NCBI GenBank assembly: GCA_016935755.1
Contig: JAFGQI010000015.1
Span: forward strand, 1 to 64,000
Source: Anaerolineales bacterium
GTDB lineage: Bacteria; Chloroflexota; Anaerolineae; Anaerolineales; UBA4823
Reading direction: 5' to 3'
DNA: 64,000 bases
The position numbers and the translations under genes are program-made. Shown in pieces: positions 7,880 to 15,378 of this stretch. The notes under the pieces are model-generated. The model saw nothing but the letters and a program-made list of their open reading frames with translations. It had not been told where the DNA came from and ran no database searches. Position 1 is the stretch's first letter. Each line of letters starts with the position of its first letter.

Positions 7880-10344
7880 GGGGTTCTCCTTACAAGGAAG
7901 GTTTGTTTCAGGATTTCATTTTTTAGCTGGCAAAGGTCGCTCTCTGCGGCTGCGATCAGTTCTATCAGCTGGGGCAGCAGGCTTTCCAGGCGGTTGAGGT
8001 CAGCTTCAGCCAGCCCGGCCTGGATCTGCGCCTGCAGCTCGTCCAGCCGGGAACTGGTGGTTTGATCCTGGCCCTGAGCAATGAGCGCCTGCAGGCTGGT
8101 AAGCAGCGCGGCGCGCTCTGCCAGGATCGCGCTGGCGGCCTGCAGCAGCAGGGCGGTGGAATGCCCGGCTGAAGCCAGGCGGTCTTGCATTTCCTGGGCA
8201 TACAGCAGCTCAAATGCATCCAGTAAGCTGGAGAGCTGGCCGGATAGGTTGGCAGCCTGGGCGGCTGCCAGGTGGTCTCCCAGCGCGGCCAGGGCGATTT
8301 TTTCTTCGATCGCTTCAATCCAACTGCGCTCGTTCACCTGGGCCTGCCACAAACTCTGCATGGCGGGGCTGCCGGTGTGAGCCAGGCGCTCCTGCAGGCT
8401 GTGCTGGCGCTCCTTGAGCCGCACGAATTCAATTTCCAACGGGCGAGTGTCCGGAGGCGGCGGGGGTGGGGCAGGCAGCGCGGGTTCGGAGGGCGGTGTT
8501 GGCTGCTCCACCAGCAGGGCTTCTTCCGTATTGTCCGGCTCAGGCGTGGGCAGGGGAGATTCTGGCGCGATTGGGGCGGGCGGTTCGGGAACTGGCTCAG
8601 GGCGGGCTGACCCGATCCGGACGGTGTCCGCGGCCTGGGGAGTCGCAGCCAGCGTTTTAGCCGGCTGCTCCGGTTCTGGCAGTTCGATCTGCGTCACCGG
8701 GGGCTGCGGTGTGATAGCCTGCACCAGGTCGGTCTTGAATAAATCTGGTTCGAGCAGTTTGGCGGAAGGCAGCACCGCAGGCTGCACCGGTTCCTGTCCA
8801 GCCTGCGCTGGCTCTGCTGGCGCGGCTTCGGCTCCAGCTTCCAGGGCTTCGGCTGGCAGACGCACCGTCTTGGCGCCTTCGGCGGGGGGCGGGGCAGATT
8901 GGACGGCTGGCAGGACAACCCGGTCGGGCTCAACCAGGCAGCGCCGGCCGGATTTGTCGCTCAGTTCGATGCTGATCACATTTTCCTGGCCCTGTATGAT
9001 CCATAAGGCAGTGATGAAGCTGCCATCCTGTCCCAGGGTACGTTTTCCGCTGCGCCAGGGAGGCTGCATGGACGAGTTGATAAACTCGAGCTGATAACCT
9101 AATGGATTTCCCTCGCCCGGCGCCTGCACCTGCCCACTGATGATCGGTTCGGTATCATCTTTGTCGAGTGTTTCAATCTCCAGTGCGATAGTGCAGGTTT
9201 CTTGTTCATCAGGGACATTCTCATCCAACACCACAGGCTGGCGGCTGGCTAAAATGGCTGCCCCCTGGGCGATAACTGTCAAGGGGTCGATGCTGTATTC
9301 CAGCGGGATGCCCAATCCGTGTTGTGGATCGTTCAATTGGTCGCGCACGAAGGGCGACAATGCTGGTGCACCAACCAGGATGGCTTTCTGCAGGTTGGCC
9401 GGATCCAGGCCGGCTTGAGCTAAAACCTTCAGACTGAGGTCTATTGTACGCTGCACGAGCGGTTCGACCAGCCTGACCACCTCGCTCCGGCGCAGTTCAT
9501 ATTCAAATGCCACCGGGTCGCCGTTGGCATCTTTGCACAGGAAATCGATCACAATCTGGGTGGTCTCAGCCTGGATCAAGCGAAGCCGCGCCGCCTCGGC
9601 TTCCTGTTTCAGTTTGGCAAAGGCTTTGCGCCAGAGGGAGTTGGAACGGACGAAATCGCTCAGCTGGTGGTCGCGAGCAGCAGTTGGGGCGAGCAGGCTA
9701 TCCACGATCTCCCAATCGATCATCTTATCGCCAAGATGATTATCGCCATCGTATTGGGCCACGCGAATTTCCCCCTGGTATATCTCGACCACAGCCACCT
9801 CAAAGGACCAGCCTTTCAATTGATAGACCAGCCAGAACTGGCGCTCGGTGTTCTTCGTATCGGCATAAGCTGCCGCGGCGGCGGTTGGTTCAAGGATCAG
9901 CAAGCATTGCTTGATCCCAGCCAATTTAGCTGCCCGCCGCACCGCTTCGCACTGCGGCAGTTCAAAAGCTGCCGGGATGGTGATGACAGCAGCCTGCAGG
10001 TCTTCCTCCAGCCGCTGTTTGACATCTGCGCGCAGCGATTTGAGCAGTTCGGCTGCCAGTTCTTCTGCTCGCATTTGTTTACCGGCGCGGTTGAAACGGT
10101 ACTCGGCATCCGAGCCTATCCGTAAAAGAAAATCTGCATGTGCGTTATCTGGTTCCAGGGAGAGGCGCTGCCAGGCTTGCCGCCCAACCTTCAGAATACT
10201 ATTTTTGTCAATATAGACAGCCGAGGGAGTCAGATCATGTCCTTCATTGTTCTTTACCATCTCAGCCTGTTGGCCGTTAAACACGGCCACAGCGCAGTTC
10301 TCGCTGCCCAGGTAAATGCCAAAATCAATCTGAGTTCTTTCCAT
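7876..10344 (-). CDS. Degenerate (pseudo-ATPase) Hsp70-family protein
   Basis: This 822-residue paralogue aligns with the downstream Hsp70 without gaps through the first 190 residues, yet its catalytic positions are changed. Phosphate-1 DLGTTNS is YLGSENC (Asp11 to Tyr). Lys73 is Leu (DFLLRIG). Phosphate-2 DFGGGTFD is QLKGWSFE (Asp175 to Gln, Thr180 to Ser). The adenosine motif VGGP is VGAP. Glu152 and the overall fold are kept, and the frame is open, so this is not decay into a pseudogene. After the ATPase-like domain comes a beta-rich region, then a Pro/Ala/Glu-rich linker (about 500-660) and a helical tail. It probably binds nucleotide poorly or not at all and may serve as a scaffold or regulator of its active neighbour. 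Confidence 0.9.
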   Translation of the reverse strand: MERTQIDFGIYLGSENCAVAVFNGQQAEMVKNNEGHDLTPSAVYIDKNSILKVGRQAWQRLSLEPDNAHADFLLRIGSDAEYRFNRAGKQMRAEELAAELLKSLRADVKQRLEEDLQAAVITIPAAFELPQCEAVRRAAKLAGIKQCLLILEPTAAAAAYADTKNTERQFWLVYQLKGWSFEVAVVEIYQGEIRVAQYDGDNHLGDKMIDWEIVDSLLAPTAARDHQLSDFVRSNSLWRKAFAKLKQEAEAARLRLIQAETTQIVIDFLCKDANGDPVAFEYELRRSEVVRLVEPLVQRTIDLSLKVLAQAGLDPANLQKAILVGAPALSPFVRDQLNDPQHGLGIPLEYSIDPLTVIAQGAAILASRQPVVLDENVPDEQETCTIALEIETLDKDDTEPIISGQVQAPGEGNPLGYQLEFINSSMQPPWRSGKRTLGQDGSFITALWIIQGQENVISIELSDKSGRRCLVEPDRVVLPAVQSAPPPAEGAKTVRLPAEALEAGAEAAPAEPAQAGQEPVQPAVLPSAKLLEPDLFKTDLVQAITPQPPVTQIELPEPEQPAKTLAATPQAADTVRIGSARPEPVPEPPAPIAPESPLPTPEPDNTEEALLVEQPTPPSEPALPAPPPPPPDTRPLEIEFVRLKERQHSLQERLAHTGSPAMQSLWQAQVNERSWIEAIEEKIALAALGDHLAAAQAANLSGQLSSLLDAFELLYAQEMQDRLASAGHSTALLLQAASAILAERAALLTSLQALIAQGQDQTTSSRLDELQAQIQAGLAEADLNRLESLLPQLIELIAAAESDLCQLKNEILKQTFLVRRTP

Positions 10345-10350
10345 AGATTT

Positions 10351-11028
10351 TTATATCGTGTCGGCTGGAGGTTCTTGTGGGGGAGTTTCTGTCGAAACGG
10401 GGATGACCGGAGTCGCCACGATCACCTCACCCATTTGGATTAACCAACGGTTACTGTCTCGTTCGTAGTAAATGGAGGGCTTGATTGTCTCCGAGACCAC
10501 TTCACGCTGGATGCCTGGATGAGTTTCAAAGGTCACAACTTTTAAGTCCAGGCCCGAGTCATAAGGCTGGTTGGTGTGGTCAATGATGGTCACGCCAGAT
10601 TCCTGGAGCGTATCCCACACGCTCTGGAAATGGCGATACGCCCGGCGAACTTCTTCCAGCGGCTGGTCGCTGCCTGGCTGGAGCAGCTTCTGGCGCAGCC
10701 GCCACAGCCCGGTGCCCATGTCAGCCAACAGACGCATCTGTTCTTTGAAAAAATGGGATTCCTTCTGACCAGCCTCTGCTGCTGCGGCAGCTGGCGCTGT
10801 GCTGCCTGCCTGGCTGCTCGACTTAATATGGGTGACCAGGTTTTGGTACACCATATCGGCTTCAGTCTGGGACATCGGGCTGCCGATTTGTATCGAGCGG
10901 CTGAAGAGAAATTGAGTCAGGTCAGCTGCCAGGTCCCTGATCCAGGCGGTGTTAGGGACCGGGCGTTTGGCTGAAGGTAATCTCGGGGCAGGGGAGCCGC
11001 TTCTTCGGATGTTTCTGCTTCCAGACAT
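10351..11028 (-). CDS. Small cytoplasmic protein in the position of a GrpE-like exchange factor
   Basis: The 225-residue protein has a basic, Pro/Arg-rich start, a helical middle (about 30-140, with an Ala-rich loop) and a compact beta-rich C-terminal module (about 140-205) containing DHTNQPYDSGLDLKVV and IQMGEVIVATP. The shape (long helix, then small beta domain ending in a strand that reads EVIVATP) recalls GrpE, whose C-terminal beta domain docks on Hsp70. No decisive GrpE signature is visible, so this is inference from shape and operon position. It ends 7 bases before the degenerate Hsp70 gene begins. It could equally be an uncharacterised Hsp70 cofactor. Confidence 0.6.
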   Translation of the reverse strand: MSGSRNIRRSGSPAPRLPSAKRPVPNTAWIRDLAADLTQFLFSRSIQIGSPMSQTEADMVYQNLVTHIKSSSQAGSTAPAAAAAEAGQKESHFFKEQMRLLADMGTGLWRLRQKLLQPGSDQPLEEVRRAYRHFQSVWDTLQESGVTIIDHTNQPYDSGLDLKVVTFETHPGIQREVVSETIKPSIYYERDSNRWLIQMGEVIVATPVIPVSTETPPQEPPADTI

Positions 11029-11063
11029 GAGTGCTCGCTTTCTCCTGACAAGGGAATCCGTGA

Positions 11064-13466
11064 TCAGGTTACGAATTTAAACAGCTTCCCGATCCCGTAT
11101 GCCAGGATGGTGCCTAAAAGGGGAGCTGCCAAAAAGACGAAGGTGTTCTCTATGATCAAGATATTTGGTGAACTAAAGCTCAGAAAAAACAAGTTGATCC
11201 CATAGGTGATCAGATTCACCAGCACCAGGATCCCCAGGGTGAGCTTGGATTTACGGAACAGCCAGAAAGTCACACCCAGGATGAAGGGAGACAGGATAAA
11301 AAACGGGTTGGAGGCAACCGCGGTCGACTGGGTGAAGAAATCTGTCAGGGTAGCAGCCGTAGAGCGACGCGTGATGAGGTATGCCAGGTTGGCAGGCAGA
11401 CATATGACCGTACCCATGATGAAAGCGCCAAGTTGGGGATTGGTCGCAAAGGAAGATTCCAGGTTGGCCCTTAGCAGGATCAGAGGAATGAATGAAATGG
11501 TGATGATCAATATGCTGACGCCAATCGCCCGCCAGTTGCTGGCAGGTTGGCCTGGCGCACGGGGAGCGCTCTTTGTTCTGGCAGCAGCGCTGGGAGAACC
11601 GACTGCTGGCGATGGTACCGGTTGGGAGGTTTTTACTGGCTTTTGACTGGTTGTTCCCGCATCCCAGCGCGCTGGCAGAGATAGGTTGAGATCCTTGGCG
11701 ATTTTTCGAGTAGCTTCCAGGTTGCCGCGCACAATCTGGTTGTTGGGATCCAATTCCTGGGCGCGCATCAAATCTCGGGAGATCTCGATCAGGGCTTTCC
11801 CGAAGTTGCTCTTGCGACCCTCCATCTCGTGATCGTCCTCGGCGTTGCAGTTCGGGCAGATCAGGAATTTGGAGTTTTCATGGCTGAAAGTGATCCAGCG
11901 GGTGACATGGGCTCCGCAGGCCATGCACACCAATTGGCCCATCTGGGCGGCCATCTGTTCTGTGCCGCCTAATACAGCGCTGATCGTCATATAGAGAAAC
12001 TTATCTGCTGAGTCCAGGCGGCTCTTGATTTTCATGAAAATCCGCCGCGGCCGGTCAAGCTCCAGGGAGGCCACCCTAAGCAGGTCATTGGATCGCTGGT
12101 TCAAGGCGGTGCTGAGCGCTTTGTGCACCAGCTTGAGTTGGTGGGAATCCAGCGGAGGGCTGGCGGTGGTGAGCAGTCCTTCCAGGATGGGGATGGAATG
12201 TTCGTAATCGCTGCTCTTGTGGTGTTGGCGAGCCTTTTCCATCGGTTCCAGGATGTGGGGCGGCAGATCAAAATATCCCTCTCCGCACCAGTCATTGCCC
12301 GACTCGAGATTGCCCTTCAGCGTACTGACATTATCCTGCAGCCGGCTGCGCGCCGAGGGGCTGGCGGCGATTGCCAGGTATTGCTCCATCAAGCCAAGCG
12401 CCTCCTGCCAGTTCTCGGTGGTGTTGCCATACGAAACCAGGCAGCTCAATCCGCGCAGGGCAATCTCATCATGCAGCACCTGGCGGATAGTGGCAGTCTC
12501 AGGCAGCAGGCGGTCGATGATCTGCAGTAAGGGCTGGCACTGCTCCAGCAGGCCGCGCGCCACCTGATTGCCGCGCACAGGATCAGCCTCAGCCTGGGAC
12601 TCAGCGTTTTTGCAGTAGGTCTTGATGCGCTCACGCATTGGGCCGAGGGCGCGCTGCAGCGCGTCGCTGACCACTTCTGGTGGGAATTCAGCCAGTTGAA
12701 TGGTGCGCAGCTGCCTCTCAACCACGGCTTCATCACCGCGTTCGTAAGCCTGGATCGCCAGGCGCACATTGATCATCAGCAAGCCCATCGGCAGCATAGC
12801 GCGCATACTCTGCACAGTGCTGCCATCCAGGCGGGGGTCATCGAATTCGCGCACCCGGGCGGTCAACCGGCTCCAGAAGGCATCATGGTTGAGCAGGTTG
12901 CTCCAGCGACGAAAGGTCTGCCGCCAATAGATGTCCAGGTTTCTGAGTTGGCTTTCGCTGAGCGACCGGTCTTCCAGGATCTTCATTTCTAAATCCAGCG
13001 CCATCAGGTGCGAACGCACTGCCAGGTTATGGATCGAGACGTTGTCAGCGCTGTAATTGTTGGCGTAATTGCTCCAGATCTCAACCGCTTCTTCAACCTG
13101 ATCCTGGCGCAGAGCTGTCAGGGCTTCATCATTTTTACCATCGCCCAACTCATGGGGCCAAAACCAGAAGAACTCGTCAATGAAGCGCCTTTCCGGGTCT
13201 CGCAGGCGCTGCACCGCCTCGCCAATGCCATATTTATCCAGCGTTCGATCCAGGGGCAAAGCCCTGCCTGGGCCGGGTAGAGGCGGTACGCCGGTCTTTT
13301 GGGCGATCTCGATCACTTTCTGGCGTCTCGAGACATCCATCTCCCCGCAGTCCACTGGCAGTTCCAGCAGACGAAAGGCGTTTATCTGGTAGATATTAGG
13401 CTGGGCAGCCTCGATGAATAACTCTCCCAGGCTGGTCAGACTGGCAGTATGGTTTGATATCGGCAT
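11064..13466 (-). CDS. Membrane protein with degenerate J-like N-terminus, central zinc ribbon and C-terminal membrane helices
   Basis: Of the 800 residues, about 20-105 look like a J domain in layout: a start like NAFRLLELPVD, a long helix pair, and an end like LRDPERRFIDEFFWFWP. The HPD tripeptide required to stimulate Hsp70 is absent. A long helical solenoid follows. A zinc ribbon with two Cys pairs (CMACG and CPNCN) lies at about 510-545. Four or so hydrophobic helices fill about 655-800 after a Pro/Ala/Lys linker, so the bulk should be cytoplasmic and membrane tethered. It lies between the kinase gene (9 bases) and the GrpE-position gene. Context suggests a targeting factor for the two Hsp70s. 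Confidence 0.7.
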   Translation of the reverse strand: MPISNHTASLTSLGELFIEAAQPNIYQINAFRLLELPVDCGEMDVSRRQKVIEIAQKTGVPPLPGPGRALPLDRTLDKYGIGEAVQRLRDPERRFIDEFFWFWPHELGDGKNDEALTALRQDQVEEAVEIWSNYANNYSADNVSIHNLAVRSHLMALDLEMKILEDRSLSESQLRNLDIYWRQTFRRWSNLLNHDAFWSRLTARVREFDDPRLDGSTVQSMRAMLPMGLLMINVRLAIQAYERGDEAVVERQLRTIQLAEFPPEVVSDALQRALGPMRERIKTYCKNAESQAEADPVRGNQVARGLLEQCQPLLQIIDRLLPETATIRQVLHDEIALRGLSCLVSYGNTTENWQEALGLMEQYLAIAASPSARSRLQDNVSTLKGNLESGNDWCGEGYFDLPPHILEPMEKARQHHKSSDYEHSIPILEGLLTTASPPLDSHQLKLVHKALSTALNQRSNDLLRVASLELDRPRRIFMKIKSRLDSADKFLYMTISAVLGGTEQMAAQMGQLVCMACGAHVTRWITFSHENSKFLICPNCNAEDDHEMEGRKSNFGKALIEISRDLMRAQELDPNNQIVRGNLEATRKIAKDLNLSLPARWDAGTTSQKPVKTSQPVPSPAVGSPSAAARTKSAPRAPGQPASNWRAIGVSILIITISFIPLILLRANLESSFATNPQLGAFIMGTVICLPANLAYLITRRSTAATLTDFFTQSTAVASNPFFILSPFILGVTFWLFRKSKLTLGILVLVNLITYGINLFFLSFSSPNILIIENTFVFLAAPLLGTILAYGIGKLFKFVT

Positions 13467-13475
13467 ACTATTTTC

Positions 13476-14627
13476 CTACTTATTTGATGCGTTCCGGTCT
13501 GGCGGCATGGCAACAGTCATCACCCCCCGCCGCCACAGCGTCACCTGCCATTCGTATTCTTCGCGCAAATCGGGCCATTTATTGAAGGCCTCTTCCATTA
13601 AGTCAGCAGCTTCGCTCAACCTGTCTGCGCGGCGCGCCAGTTTGAGCGCTTTCTCTACCATTCCCCTGGCTTCACTCTGGTTCGGGCTGGAAACCGGTCC
13701 CAGGGCGTCTTTGTTGGTTTCGGTGATGACCATCTTGGCTGGACTGATCGAGCCGGGCTCGACCGGCTTCCATTTTTCCAGGTCAGCCAGCAGCTGGATG
13801 GCAGAGGGGTAACGGTTTTTGGGGTGAATAGCCAGGCAGCGGCAGACGATCTGGTCCAGGCCGGGATCTACCTGGATGTTGAGCTGGCTGGGAGGGATGA
13901 GCGGCTGGTCGAAATTAAAATCATCCACCAGGCTGGCCTGTCCAGGGTCACCGAAGGGGAAACGGTCGGTCAATAAAAGATACAGCGTGCAGCCGAGCGC
14001 CCAGACGTCCCCCATGCAGGAGTCTTTTTGATAATCCTTGAAGGTTTCGGGGGCCTTGAAGACGCGCGTGCCCTTCGCGCTGACCATCAGGGTCATCGGG
14101 TTGGCCCGCTTGGCCAGGCCGAAGTCGCTAACGCACACCCGCATACCGCCAGCATCGTAACCAATGAGCATGTTTTGCGGTTTGATGTCACGATGGACGA
14201 TTGGAGGTTTCTCGCTGTGGCCCACGGCAATGCCGCGGGATGCCTGGCGGACGATATCGACAGCATTCTCGACTGGCATCAGCTTCAACCCGAACGATTT
14301 CCAGTGGTGATCCAAGCTGCCGCCAGCCAGGTACTCCATGGTGAAATAACCGCACAGCCCTTTGCTGGTTTCGGCGATATTGGCGTCAAAGACCTGGATG
14401 ATATTACGATGGTGAATTTGCGAGAGCAGTACGGCTTCCTGGAGCATCTGCTCGATCTCTTCTATGGACATGCCGGTGGCTTTGAATACTTTCATCGCCT
14501 GACGTCCCAGAAAGCGGTGGCGGACGCGGTACACTTCTGCAAAGGCGCCTTCCCCCAGGAAGCGCTCAATGGTGTAGGATTGACCTATTACCTGGCCGTC
14601 TTTTAACAGCCGGATTTCTTCATCCAT
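13476..14627 (-). CDS. Eukaryotic-type serine/threonine protein kinase (cytoplasmic, no membrane helix)
   Basis: The 383-residue Hanks-type kinase has all key motifs: glycine loop GEGAFAEV (25-32), ATP lysine Lys46 in AMKVFK, helix-C Glu64, catalytic loop HRDIKPQN (145-152), DFG (168-170) and APE in FKAPETFK. The kinase domain ends near residue 290. The remaining 90 residues are helical and TPR-like (ALKLARRADRLSEAADLMEE). There is no membrane helix or PASTA domain, unlike PknB/PrkC. It is the second gene of the Hsp70 operon and overlaps nothing, with a 9-base gap to the next gene. Likely substrates are the neighbouring chaperones, which is inference. Confidence 0.93.
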   Translation of the reverse strand: MDEEIRLLKDGQVIGQSYTIERFLGEGAFAEVYRVRHRFLGRQAMKVFKATGMSIEEIEQMLQEAVLLSQIHHRNIIQVFDANIAETSKGLCGYFTMEYLAGGSLDHHWKSFGLKLMPVENAVDIVRQASRGIAVGHSEKPPIVHRDIKPQNMLIGYDAGGMRVCVSDFGLAKRANPMTLMVSAKGTRVFKAPETFKDYQKDSCMGDVWALGCTLYLLLTDRFPFGDPGQASLVDDFNFDQPLIPPSQLNIQVDPGLDQIVCRCLAIHPKNRYPSAIQLLADLEKWKPVEPGSISPAKMVITETNKDALGPVSSPNQSEARGMVEKALKLARRADRLSEAADLMEEAFNKWPDLREEYEWQVTLWRRGVMTVAMPPDRNASNK

Positions 14628-14717
14628 AAAAGACCTCTCATTTGTCGGTAATTTAAACCTGGTCCGGATGAATAGGTGTTCCTGGCAGGGGCTGCCAGAG
14701 GTTGTCAGCCAGTTTTT

Positions 14718-15230
14718 TCAGGCGACGCGCCGCCCACCCTTCAGCGCAGCAGTTAGCTTTTCGAACTCATCCCATTTCCCCTGGGCGGCCAAGGCTGCCT
14801 GTTCGGGCCAGGTAGTGGGATCCAGGAATTGCAGCCCGGCGGCGACCAGGATTTCTTTCAGCCGGACAACATCCGCGCCAGCCAGTTGTGCGAAGGTGGC
14901 GATGCCGGCTGCCTGTAGAATGGAGTTTACTTTGGGTCCGATGCCTTCCAGGATGGTCAGGTCATCTGGAACGAGGGGCTGCACTGGCAGGGGTTCAGTT
15001 TCAAAAGCGACCTCTTCTGTTCTGGTTGCGACAGGCTCCTCAACGTGGGGCAGTTCGGATTGCTCTTCGTGATGGGCTTCGATGTGCGGCGGCTCTTCGT
15101 TGGCGGAACGCGTCAGCCACCACCAGACCAGCAAAACCACGATAATGAAGAGAAGGATCCACACCCAGGGTGGAATGCCAGCATCTTGCTGCGCAGCCTG
15201 CACGAAAGGTAGATAATAACCGGAAATCAT
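14718..15230 (-). CDS. Membrane-anchored helix-hairpin-helix protein
   Basis: The 170-residue protein has an extracytoplasmic short start, one membrane helix (about 19-40, WVWILLFIIVVLLVWWWL), an acidic linker rich in Glu/His/Pro, and a C-terminal helix-hairpin-helix domain (about 88-165). This contains LTILEGIGPKVNSILQAAG and FAQLAGADVVRLKEIL, as in proteins annotated as flap-endonuclease-like helix-3-turn-helix (COG3743). Such domains bind DNA or rRNA-like backbones or mediate protein contacts. It is the first gene of the minus-strand run leading into the kinase, 90 bases upstream of it. Whether it belongs to the chaperone operon is uncertain. Confidence 0.75.
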   Translation of the reverse strand: MISGYYLPFVQAAQQDAGIPPWVWILLFIIVVLLVWWWLTRSANEEPPHIEAHHEEQSELPHVEEPVATRTEEVAFETEPLPVQPLVPDDLTILEGIGPKVNSILQAAGIATFAQLAGADVVRLKEILVAAGLQFLDPTTWPEQAALAAQGKWDEFEKLTAALKGGRRVA

Positions 15231-15378
15231 GGTTTAGGGGCCCTCCTTGCGCCGATTATGGAGATTAATGGATTTTCATTATTATACTTACTATTTGATC
15301 CTTTGCGCGGTCAAAGGGGAGTCAGAATCGGGGCTAGATCGAGATACAGATTATTTTGGGTTACAATCTGAGGTACCT

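Noticed and set aside
5912-8065. Long plus-strand frames over the Hsp70 genes.
   Set aside because: They mirror conserved Hsp70 motifs on the other strand and have no independent motif or ribosome-binding site.
7876-10344. Degenerate Hsp70 as a pseudogene.
   Set aside because: The frame is complete, regulatory coupling is kept, and the changes are confined to catalytic positions, so a functional pseudo-enzyme is the better reading.
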